Assembly: GCF_000003605.2 (NCBI RefSeq)
Contig: NW_003106596.1
Location: forward strand, 3,108 to 67,107
Direction of reading: 5' to 3'
DNA: 64,000 bases
Source: Saccoglossus kowalevskii
Taxonomy: Eukaryota > Hemichordata > Enteropneusta > Harrimaniidae
Positions 1 to 10,025 of the stretch are shown in pieces. The translations under genes were made by a program, and so were the position numbers. Numbering within the stretch: position 1 is the stretch's first letter; every line of letters starts with the position of its first letter. The notes under the pieces are model-generated. The model was given only the letters and a program-made list of their open reading frames with translations, had not been told where the DNA came from and made no database searches.

Positions 1-217
1 TTCAAACCATGCATCACAGTCAACGTAAATAATGTATGCTTTCATACCTTGCATGCAGTCAACATAAATAATGTATGTTGTCAAAACATACATCGCATTC
101 AACATAAATAATGTATGCTGTCAAGCCATGCATTACTGTCAACAAAATGATGTACGTAGTAAAACCTAGCATCAAATCCTGAATATGACGTATGTTGTCA
201 AACCATGCATTTATCAT
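1..217. repeat. Minisatellite, ~40-bp unit, about 5.5 copies
   Basis: Units of 38-40 bp begin at 2, 42, 81, 121, 160 and 198. Each starts with a TCAAACCATGCAT-like segment and ends with an ATAATGTATG-like segment. Units 1-3 are close to one another and later units decay. The array starts at the first base of the window, so it probably extends upstream. A weak extra unit may lie near 266-300. Confidence 0.85.
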
Positions 218-240
218 GACAAATCATTGCGTTGCATTGT

Positions 241-3200
241 TAAAATAAATGTGTTTTGATGGCAAACCATCAACATGAATCGGCTTGAATGATGAATAAT
301 GTTAGTCGTGTATCATAGTTAATGGAGTTTTAGAGAGACACTCAAGGCATTGAGTTTGCAAGCAGGGAAACAAGAAAAAGATTTTTTGCTGGTATACTGA
401 TACAAATTTTCCCATGGAACAAGAATCGGTGCATGTATGTGGCATGTCCAGGCCCGCTTTAATAATAATAAAAGTAGTCAACCAGTTGGTGACAGAATCA
501 TGGGTCCCCTGATAAATGGTGCATCGTGTGTATGATAGATACTATGTCACAGAACACCTGGATAGGTCATTTCCTAAAAAGTCTATCTCAAATCATTATG
601 TTGCAGAAAATTGTCCTGAAGATTGATCTTACATTGGCCTTTGAGTTTTATCATTGCTATGTGATTACGCAATTCTACACTAAGAACGTTCGTTGGATTG
701 GTGTTGTCAGGGTTATTCGCAATAAATATAACCCTAATTTCAGACAGGGGATATGACATGCACACCTTATTTAAAATGGCCTCTAATAAATGGGACCAAA
801 ATTTGAAACCACATACTAGCCAAGGGGTTCTAGAAGTTCAAATCTACCATTTTATTCAGTCAAACCATGGATGTAGTGCCAGTTGCAGGGAATTGACACA
901 TGTCTGAAATCATTTTCTGGGCGATTACGAAATGGATAATAATGACTACCACGTAATCTTCCATTCCAGTTATACATTTCTCTTTTTCATTAATCTGTTT
1001 ATCCAACATCGTAAACATGGATATCTTTCTCATTCACCACATTCTGGAATATGGACGATAGATTCTAAAACACCAGAATACGTACAGTATAAAGACATTT
1101 CAAGGCGATCAGAGAATTTGACAAAAAAAACATCACCACGTTATGTAAGCAATATACTTAGATAAAATAAAATACTTTCAAGATATCGTTTTATTTTAAT
1201 AACCAGACTATTCCTATTGCGTTTTACAAATATGCACGAACAATCTCATGCAAAATGTTCAACTAAAAAGCATTTCAGAATGTGAACAGTTGTCTTCGTA
1301 ATCCAGCTTCTCGCGTCTCCATCACACTTGACTGGACTGGACGGACTGGGCTTTACATAACTATATCATATGACAACTGAGGCACAATGTTTAAATCGTT
1401 GTAGACTTCGTTGAGGAATATGCCTGACAATGGTTAAGTGAGAAGAGGTAGAGCAGTACATTTTCTCGGAGTAAGAGAAGGCAACAAGAAGTAAAGCGTG
1501 CTGTAGCATTCATATATTTAAAATATGCGTCATCGGCAGACGACCAAATTTCTTTTTTCAATATTCTAGTGTACTAAAGTGTCTGTCAGATCTCCATGAT
1601 GGGTGTCTTGTTGCCAATGGAGACAAACAATGGTATATGGGTGCATTATAAGAGAACTGGGACTTACTGGAAACAACAGTAAGTCTGCTTACAAACAAAC
1701 AACTTATAGTCACAATGAAACATATATATACAGGCAGATTTGAATGGGTTTCCGAGCTCGTATTGCATAATATACAAACTTTATAAAACACAATACAGAG
1801 CTCGATTTATTGTTTGGTCTTCTAGATGTTCAACCGAGGAGTTGTCTAAAACATTTAGTATCACCGAGGGTCTTCAAATGCACTGCGATGTCATCTTTTC
1901 GAGAGGTGTAAAGAAAATTGTTGATATTAAAAATGTCTTACGAACCGTTGGAAAAATTGAAGAAAACAAGATCACGTTGAAGCGTAACTTTAATTAGAAG
2001 TTTTAATTAGATGTTTTTTTTAATAAAAATGGCTCTATTCAAAAAAATATAAAGTAGTTTTAAAAACATGACTGAAACAAAACAATTCTACACTACGTAT
2101 CAGTGTTAGTATATTACTGACTGCGAACATAATTTGGTGCATTTGTTTTTAACATAGAATGCGCATTTCAATAGGAGCAAAGTATGCTTCCCTGTTGGCT
2201 GATTTATTTCTTTATTATTATGAATCGGAATTTCTAAATAAATTATTTAAAAACAAAAGGTACAAACAAGCCAAGTCATTTAATACTTTTCACCACCAAA
2301 CCTAAATTCAATGATTATATTCCAATGATATATCTGGCTGAACTTGTTAATAAAAAGACTACTTATTCTGATTCATACTTAGGACAGTGTCACTAGCCAG
2401 TGATTTAAAGGGTTAGATTCCTACCAGACTATTTTTTTATTTTATCATCTTCAATTTTACAGCAATGTTCCACTCTCTCTTATCAATTGGGTATATAAAC
2501 AAAGCAGAGATTTAAAAAGTCACGTCTTCTGTCGTTCAAAATATCAAACAATGTTGCATGCCTTGTAATTGCAAATATAATGAGCGTGTGGTTAAATGAT
2601 CTCAGACGACATTAATGTTATTTATTCGGTGTAGGCCTCGTGTTTCTTACAGAAACATTCGAATATGACTCGCAATGATATACGGCGAGAGCCACATGGG
2701 AAGCAAGACGTGTTCACTCTTTTGAAAACACGTGACATCACCTTTGGTTTTATTGTCTTGTAATTCGGTTGTAGTTATTGTGCGCTCGTGAATTGTGTTT
2801 TCACGATGCAACATTTTCTTAATGGGCTACAGTTGAGTATACTAACACGTAACTCTCAAGTCAATATATATAATTACGAAAAAGAGTATTTATTGGTCCT
2901 ATAAAAAAAAACATAAACAGTTCCAGTTTTTTATCGTATAGTTTATCGAATGAGTCAACGCCTACCACGCACTTCCCGGTCCATCTGGATAAGCCTCTCA
3001 CTGAAATCATAGATTATCTGGTGATGCAGCGCATAAGAATTTGCATATTCGCATAATTCACTAGTGTATAGAAATCATTTTCTCTTCTAAACAATAAAAT
3101 ATAAACTATGTGCCCTATAAACTATAAACAGGCAAGTAGTTGCATGTAACTCAGTAGTTTCTATATTTGTATTATATCCAACCTTCATTACAGATGATTT

Positions 3201-3546
3201 GCGCTTCTAAAACAAAGATCAGAATGTTTCTAAGCAAGAACAATAACTGCAATGATAATCACGTGGAGCAGGCACGCCATGCGAAGCAAGATTCGTCGAT
3301 TCGCGGTATAGGTCCCTCACCGGTCGATTCAACAAAAGTAACTGCGGGGTGCGGTAACCGTTTAGTAAGTCGTACAAAAACATTGACTCGGTGATGCGGG
3401 AATCACTAGAAAGGTGAACAAAAAAATTGGTGTGGAAGCTATTCAGACATAATTAAACACGAACCACAAAACTCCACATGTGGCAAAAAACTGACTGCTC
3501 CGTGCAACGTCTTGATTCCTAGGTCTGTATAAGACGATTTATCAAA
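241..3546. other. Intergenic, no gene recognised
   Basis: AT-rich sequence with only short unsupported open frames (76-85 codons) on both strands. None has recognisable motifs, flanking splice signals that join to a neighbour, or family resemblance. No structured RNA or transposon end was recognised. Confidence 0.5.
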
Positions 3547-3691
3547 ACTCAATATGACCGCCTAGCGAGCAGCATAACGTTGTCCGTTAGTCATAACATC
3601 CTCGTTCCAATGAAATAAACTCAATATGACCGCCTAGCGAGCAGCAATAACGATGTCCGTTAGTCATAACATCATCGTTCCAATGAAATAA
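3547..3691. repeat. Tandem duplication, 72-73-bp unit, two copies
   Basis: Unit 1 (3547-3618) and unit 2 (3619-3691) both start ACTCAATATGACCGCC and end CCAATGAAATAA. They differ by one inserted A and a few substitutions, so the duplication is fairly recent. Confidence 0.9.
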
Positions 3692-5406
3692 ACACATATG
3701 TCTGTCATATTTGCTCACATCATTTGCTTCCATGCAACTAACACGTTACTAATAGTGATACCACTCGTCCGATCATTGGTTATGAGGTTAAGATTCGGAC
3801 TTAGTATCCCCAACTAAGATGCCACGTGACCCCTCCTACATTTCGATATTTAATAATGCGTTTTGTTACAAAACCGGAAATACTAGTATTTATTTTGAGC
3901 AATAGTTGTTATTATTTCAAATACATATACAACAAATTAAGTAACAGAATATTTTCTGAAACACGTAGGGATGAATAAAAAAAGATACATGAAAAGGAAA
4001 ATACGAAAATAGGGTTTAGTATCGAATTATAATGTCAAATGTATTGCCTCCTATCCCATTTATAATATTAAAATGGCACATTTTGAAATCATGATTTTCT
4101 AAATGTTGCCTCAAATGGGGTGTTTCTTCGGAAATGTCGCTATAGACAGATCACGGATTTGCACAATTTGTCCTAAAAGAGTACCTCGGGGTTGCTAGCA
4201 AGCGACGCCATTTTGATTCATGTTGTTAAAATGTACAATACTATAACGTGTATGTGTGCAGAGAATTCTTCCAAGCCGAATGTGATCGAATTCCGTTGGC
4301 GGATGTCTCAAATTTGCCCAAATAGTTTGTTTGGTTATGAAATTTTGAAACGATTCTACTGAATTTTGCGTTTTCCTAACTTCAGTTTTTGCATAGACCT
4401 ATAGGGTCTATGTTTTTTTAGCTCTGGGAAAATTCAAGATTGCCGCCTCATACGGTAAATATCGGTAAATTAATATTAGTAATATACAGTATCACGCCTG
4501 CTGACTGTATATTATAAATATTCATAAATATTATGCGCACGAATTTCTATATATTAAAAGCCATATTGGAGCTTTGTCGACAGTCGCATATATCTTTAAA
4601 ATGTAGAACGTCACGTGGTGAAGTACTCATGGTGTCACTTGAAAAAAAGAGCGAAAGCCTACAGGGGTTTTCATAAAAACAATGTACGGCGGCGATCCAA
4701 GCGGATTCTTATATATGATTCGGTGTCATTGTCCATAGCCCAAACATTGCAGGAGTTGTACTTGTAGTTTACAGATTGTATCAATTCGGGTTCAGTTCTG
4801 GAAACAAATCAAGGGACCCGGGTTACATATATACAGTGCCTGCAAGTTGAATGAGGGTTGCTGAGTAACGCCAAATATGCTATATAAAATGGGGGTATGA
4901 CACAGAGACACGAGATGGATGATCCGAAACATAACTATGTTCATATGGGTCGGAATACTTTTTATTCGCGATTTATTAACCAGGTCGCCAACTAACAACT
5001 GGTCGCCAACTGGTATTATGGCATAAATTGTGTAATTATTACTTACTTCGAATGGGCAATTTAAATTTACTATTTGAATATATTTTAATATTCTTGTTCG
5101 ATCAACCATGAATTGCTTAATAATATTCTCGCCCACTTTCTCCATGTGCATGGTGTTTTGTACATATGGGTTACAATAATTTATTTTGGTATGGTATGAT
5201 TATTGGTGTAGATTGTGTAGCTACAAATGTGTAAATATACTTACTCTTCTGGGAATTTGGTGGTACAACCGTACCCAGTTAAAAAGCAAGTGCCCCCCCC
5301 CCTCTCGAAACGAACTTTGACGTACGTACCATAAATTCAAACCACGTGCGTTGACGTCATTCTTTTCTTTATCAAACAAAAACTCGTGCGTGACATAACC
5401 ACCGGT
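3692..5406. other. Intergenic, no gene recognised
   Basis: A perfect 8-bp-arm hairpin lies at 4392-4412 (CATAGACC, 5-nt loop, GGTCTATG). A minus-strand frame at 4792-5151 begins with an M-H-M-E-K-V-G-E-N segment. It reaches a GTAAGT donor-like site near 5050, so it could hold a first exon, but no partner exon was found. A run of C lies near 5292. Nothing else was recognised. Confidence 0.45.
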
Positions 5407-5669
5407 TCAGTTTGCGATAATGCATAGTGCAGCCTGTATATCAGCAAACTGAATATTCGTGTTGGAATCATCGACCGTGCCGTCTTGCATCAACCCGCGG
5501 ATTAAGTAGGTCAGAGTGCTTGCATCGACCTTGACTGTTTCCCCCGAAAAATTGCTCCCCTGGGAGGGATGGCCTTGTCGAGGCGTCCAAACGAACACTG
5601 TACAATTAAATTGATGGTGACCATTGATGAAGAACGGGGTGGTCATTTGGAAACGCGTGTTCGTATGGT
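5407..5669 (-). CDS. Possible terminal exon of an unknown protein, or small intronless ORF
   Basis: On the minus strand a pyrimidine-rich stretch ending in ATGACAG at 5670 could be a splice acceptor. The open frame after it runs about 87 residues to a TGA at 5407. Two in-frame TAA codons lie directly upstream of the first ATG (5676), so the choice is between an acceptor at 5670 and a self-contained 89-residue ORF starting at 5676. The peptide has a polar, domain-like composition (for example FNCTVFVWTPRQGHP and VKVDASTLTYLIRGLMQDG). There is no membrane segment or family signature that I recognise. No AATAAA is seen shortly after the stop. It could be a real last exon of a gene whose other exons I cannot find, a decayed gene, or chance. 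Confidence 0.3.
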
Positions 5670-5676
5670 CTGTCAT

Positions 5677-8332
5677 TTATTATCGAAACAAAGAACTGAC
5701 AACATACAATCCGTCTTAGTCTCGGTACATAACCTTACATTTAAAGACAGTATATTCCAACTCAAGCGAAACATGCCAAACAAACACAAATTTGTTCAAG
5801 TTACTCGGGACTAGCAAGAGACCCATGTGGCTAATAGTGGTTTGACTATATACCGTTTTAAGTACTATATATCTTTTTAAATTCGAGTTGGTCCAAGGAC
5901 GGCCGATTCCTCGATTGCGCCTTATGGGTAATTTTATATTTTTAACAAACGTTCGATTCTATTAAATACAGTTTTGTTTCAAAAGGTCAGCTTTTTCATT
6001 ATAGTATATGACATTTCAAAAAAACAAACATTTCCGCCTGAAATATATAAAACTTGTTCGGCGTTCCTGATATCACGCGATGTTCCAGATTATTATCCCA
6101 AACACCAGACCAGTGGTTACATTGTCATTAACGTTTGTAGGACGATAAAACCTCACATTAATATTTTACGATTTTCAATAAAACAGTGATTGTGTTAACA
6201 ATCTTACTAAACGAACGTCAACCATTGTCCATTGTACACGAATACATTATCTGTGCACGCGTGTGTCCGTAAACGTACAGTGCTTACGCAACGCGCCGTC
6301 GCTTGCACTTTTTTTTAACGATTTCAATACTCGCTTGTATCATGGCGTGATTCATGGCACGGGAAGGTAAAGAATGGCAGGGGAAGCCAAGCGTTGACGT
6401 GAAATTGACATAAACATCTCCGGGATAGCATTGAGCGACACGTCGCCACCTGTGTGTCTGTTTAGAGCATAACTTAATTTATAACTACAATTGAATGATT
6501 TAAAACGAAATCCTGTATAGAGCCCAGGAAACCGTGCGGAAATCGTTTTGTGGCGAACTAAGGAGTCGTGTAGCGTCCTGGATAAACGTAACAGCAAGAG
6601 GTACTGTACATTGACGTGCTCTGATTTAGACGATGAAAATCGCTTCAGAATACGCTTACGCTGTCCCCGTTGATGTATGTTGATAACGACTTTTACGTGG
6701 GATGCTACTTTTTGTTCCGATTGGGATGATTAATAATGACACCACGTTACCATTGTTGTTACACTCACTGCATCTGCGGCAAACTTAAACTTGATGGAGT
6801 GCGTTTTATTTTCCTAGACCAATATTAATGAGAGTTTTATTAGCCCGAGATAAAGAAATGTTCGAATTGTTTAGTTGTCAAAGGACATTCGATAAATCGT
6901 ACAAACTGTTCCCGACAGTTTCACCTGTTTCATTCTGAAGCTTAAACTAACTACACTACATATGCAGCGGATTATTTGTTTAATCTCTTTTATGCGAGTT
7001 GATTAATCAGGGGTGTTTTTTTGTTGTTTTTTTCGGGAGGCATAAAGATCACACATTTCATACAATTGAATCACTACTTACTGTGATGAATGCGAGTCAC
7101 CAAAAATACAGTTAGCGATATCCGTTTCAGTCTCTATGTCAGGTATTGACTTCGCAGCCAACGAGTTGAAAAGTTTAGACTTATCCGATGCTTACCGTGA
7201 GTAAGACAAAAATATAATAAAGTTAGCAATTGGACTGAAAATCATAACAGAATTAATGTTTAGTTAAATGTAAACTACTGGATTTGCGCATGTGTGCATT
7301 CAATTTCATAATACATAACATCCCCCTCAGTACATAAACATAGTGTTTAGAACGTAGAAAGCAAAACACACAAACCAGTTTGAGTGATAATTATTTTTAT
7401 TTACTTTTTCAATCATAGCATTAATACATTGTGCGGGCGTGCTGCACGAAGGCAACAGGCAAATACACAGTGCCACAAGGGAATGCCGTGCATACGACAC
7501 GCAGATATACTCTCGACGGGTAATCCAGATTTACACTGTGCTTAATTTGACAGATTTCTGTGGAGGTTATATCATCTTATGTACAACACTGTGAAATTGC
7601 TTCAAAAGATCAATGACTTCACCATTACCGTCGGGTTAACGCACTGAGTAAATTACTGGTGTCATCGATTTGATTTGTTTGGACATTTTAGACAGCAATG
7701 TGACAGACACCCTCCCAACGTTTACAGATGCGGTAATGTTTGACGATAAAATTATTTTGTGACGTAATCATAATTTCCAAATAGAGTACAACCACTAAAA
7801 CAACCATGCACTGCTGTAAAAGAGGCACTAAAGCGGGGAATTCGGATATTTAATATACAAAAAAAAACACTGTACGTTAACAGTTGTTTGTTTCAATATG
7901 TCTTTTCGTTTAGTATATAAAATGATCACACCGGAGTTCATGATTATCGTCGTCCAATAGGTTCTATTCACCTGAATTGAATGATGATGATGTTTTCATT
8001 GCTCCGATGACGCTTTTTCTCAATTTCAGACAAGTCAAGTTTGACCATCGGAAGAAGAGAACAATACGAACGCTAAATGCAAGATTGCCCCCGGCTGATA
8101 AGCAGCTGATAGTGTAATAGGCGTGATTAGTACATCGACACTCGGCGAAAGGACGTTGCGTGTTTGTTCCGTGTTTCCTGGGGTGTGAAAAGACATTTAG
8201 GGCTTGCTGTAAAAAGTTCCATCTGCCGAAGAGGGATCATATACGATTGTCATCTCGGACACCCACGCATCTAAAACGGGTCGTCTCCGAAACTCAAAAG
8301 AGACAAATTTACGATCCTATTTAAAAACCGAC
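5677..8332. other. Intergenic, with one ambiguous exon-like segment
   Basis: Mostly AT-rich with nothing recognisable. At about 7100-7200 a short segment is open on both strands and is bounded by good splice-like signals in each direction (see findings). No transposon ends or long repeats were seen. Confidence 0.4.
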
Positions 8333-8500
8333 CTACACAACCGCTAAGCGGGGTGGTCGCGCTGGATCTTCAGGGTGCTTATTCGGGTCGGCCAACTTAT
8401 CATACTCTTCCGCCGTTAAATGAGAAGCGCACGTGTAAATACCGAATTCAATGATAAAAATAAACTGTAAAGTCAATATTGAAAAAAGAAAATAATACGG
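8333..8500 (-). CDS. Terminal coding exon with one membrane-spanning helix, gene uncertain
   Basis: A pyrimidine-rich acceptor (CTACCTTTTAG) ends at 8501 on the minus strand. The exon then reads 55 residues to a TAG at 8333-8335. It opens with about 20 hydrophobic residues (YYFLFSILTLQFIFIIEFG), typical of a membrane helix. A polar acidic and proline-rich tail follows (LTAEEYDKLADPNKHPEDP, then ARPPRLAVV). The switch from helix to soluble tail and the clean acceptor make a real last exon likely. It lies on the CatSper3 strand, 1.4 kb beyond the last secure exon of that gene, and its phase 0 fits a possible chain through 9451-9507. CatSper3 proteins do not normally end in a seventh membrane segment, so a separate gene is equally possible. 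I do not recognise the family. Confidence 0.45.
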   Translation of the reverse strand, partial: PYYFLFSILTLQFIFIIEFGIYTCASHLTAEEYDKLADPNKHPEDPARPPRLAVV

Positions 8501-9450
8501 CTAAAAGGTAGAAACGTCTTCTGCCTGAGGCTTTCGCAGCTGACGACAATAATAGAACCACCTTTAAAAAGCCAACCGGAAACCTGTTTTTTTGTTTGTG
8601 TTCCCTTTGGTGTGATCAAAACCAGTTAGTAGTCATTGTAATAACGTCTTTTCAAGTTCAGGTCAACTAGGTATATTTGTCTCGTCTAAGTACGTTCATA
8701 CTGTGTGGCAAGTAACCACCATTGAGACGAAAACACCGCCCATGATTGAACGGATTATTTGAAGAAAGCGAATAGAAACGGCATTTGAAGCCCGTAAGAT
8801 GATAAGCTTATGGAGACGTAGTAAAGGATATATCCCCATATTCATTTTTGGGAGCACAACTATCTTTTCCATTTCTCGCGAAACCCTTCAAACTATTTAC
8901 GTTCGTAGCATCTTACGGGAAGTTCTTCCCGAGAAAAAGTCTCAAAATAGACAGATTTAAGTTCCCTACACGGGAACGCACATGCAGTCACATACTACCC
9001 GATGTGTCGGTGAGGGGTGCATAAAGATACTACATACACGTAAGCCATCATATTCGCAACATGAGGGGAATAATTTTTAATAACTAAGTATAAGGTAAAA
9101 TTTGTGTTTGTTAACTCGTTCCGTATCTTTCACGGAGTTTCAATTCGAAATCCATTGCCAGTAGTTTGGAAACTTCAAAATTCAACTGTTGGAGCCTGTA
9201 AGAAAAAAAACTGTTTAAAAACACGACGATGTTCAGTTAATAATAATCTAAGTTGTCATTTTATTTGTAGAAAAAAAAACTGTTTTAATGACTTAATTTG
9301 GGGATATTGACCGTTCAACAGTCAGTCATGTGCGAAGCCAACATCATGCCGTAGTTCCACGGGATTCATTCTAAAAGACGTTAGATCTGTTTGGCAAAGC
9401 CGGTCTTGCAAAACCTGTCTCGTAACTTGATTTATTTGTTGGTTACTTAC

Positions 9451-9507
9451 TCTTTCTCTCAAATTCGACATGGTTTCATACACAGTGTGAGGTTTGGGTT
9501 TAATGTT
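9451..9507 (-). CDS. Speculative 19-residue exon between CatSper3 and 8333-8500
   Basis: Bounded by an AAATAG acceptor at 9508 and a strong GTAAGT donor at 9450. It reads NIKPKPHTVYETMSNLRER in phase 0 at both ends, matching the phase of the exon at 8333-8500. The upstream partner would be 9561-9594, leaving an intron of only 53 nt, which is suspiciously short. Offered only because phases and sites agree. Confidence 0.15.
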
Positions 9508-9560
9508 CTATTTCTTCATAACAATTAACGTTGAGGGCGGCACAAATATACGTTACATAC

Positions 9561-9594
9561 AGAGGGTGAGAATCGGGCACGATATAATTGAAGT
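9561..9594 (-). CDS. catsper3: Possible sixth CatSper3 exon
   Basis: After the acceptor CTGATGAGTAG the single nucleotide A completes the codon left open by the exon ending at 9868, giving Arg. The reading then goes Leu-Gln-Leu-Tyr-Arg. Mammalian CatSper3 has Lys-Leu-Gln-Glu-Leu-Tyr at the same place, just after its Leu-Asp-Tyr-Gln-Asp block. The segment ends at a GTATGT donor-like site. Reading on instead reaches a stop after 11 more codons, so this may also be the true C-terminus. Confidence 0.3.
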
Positions 9595-9867
9595 CTACTC
9601 ATCAGAAAAATAACAATATTTACAATTGTTCTAAGAATAAAGTATGCAGCACTCGGTTCTAATGTAAAGATAAAAGGCGTGTTTTACTTATTCCATGGAG
9701 TTACATGTATTAACCCCGCTTCCAATCGTCACTGGGTGTGCGATTTCTCTGCAATCGACGTTGAGGGCAGCACACCTTGAAATGAGTCCACGTAAGTTGT
9801 CGCGTGAAATGCAACACTTGTGGTTAAAAAAGGGCCCCGATAACAAAATCATTTGCGTAATTCTCAC

Positions 9868-10025
9868 CTATATATTGTGTTGTCTTGGTGGTCAAGTGAC
9901 GTAATAAACGTTTCCAACCACGTGAGATTGGTTGCCAGGTCAACCATGATAACGTAATCGTCATGGCGCAGTGTTCTCTGAAATTCTTCCATCATTTCGT
10001 GGAAGTTGGAGAACCGACTTCCTTG
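9868..10025 (-). CDS. catsper3: CatSper3 exon 5: conserved C-terminal block
   Basis: 158 nt from acceptor TTTTTACAG to donor TATAG|GTGAG. It starts in phase 0 (QGSRFSNFHEMMEEFQRTL) and ends two nucleotides into a codon. RFSNFHEMMEEFQRTL and TSLDHQDNTIYR match SFSELVENFKKTL and STLDYQDTTVHK of human CatSper3. This block makes the CatSper3 assignment specific, since CatSper1, 2 and 4 lack it. Confidence 0.9.

Noticed and set aside
9527-9775. Short motif ACGTTGAGGGCRGCACA seen at about 9529, 9757 and 25370
   Set aside because: Three matches of about 17 bp without shared flanks are too little to define a repeat family.
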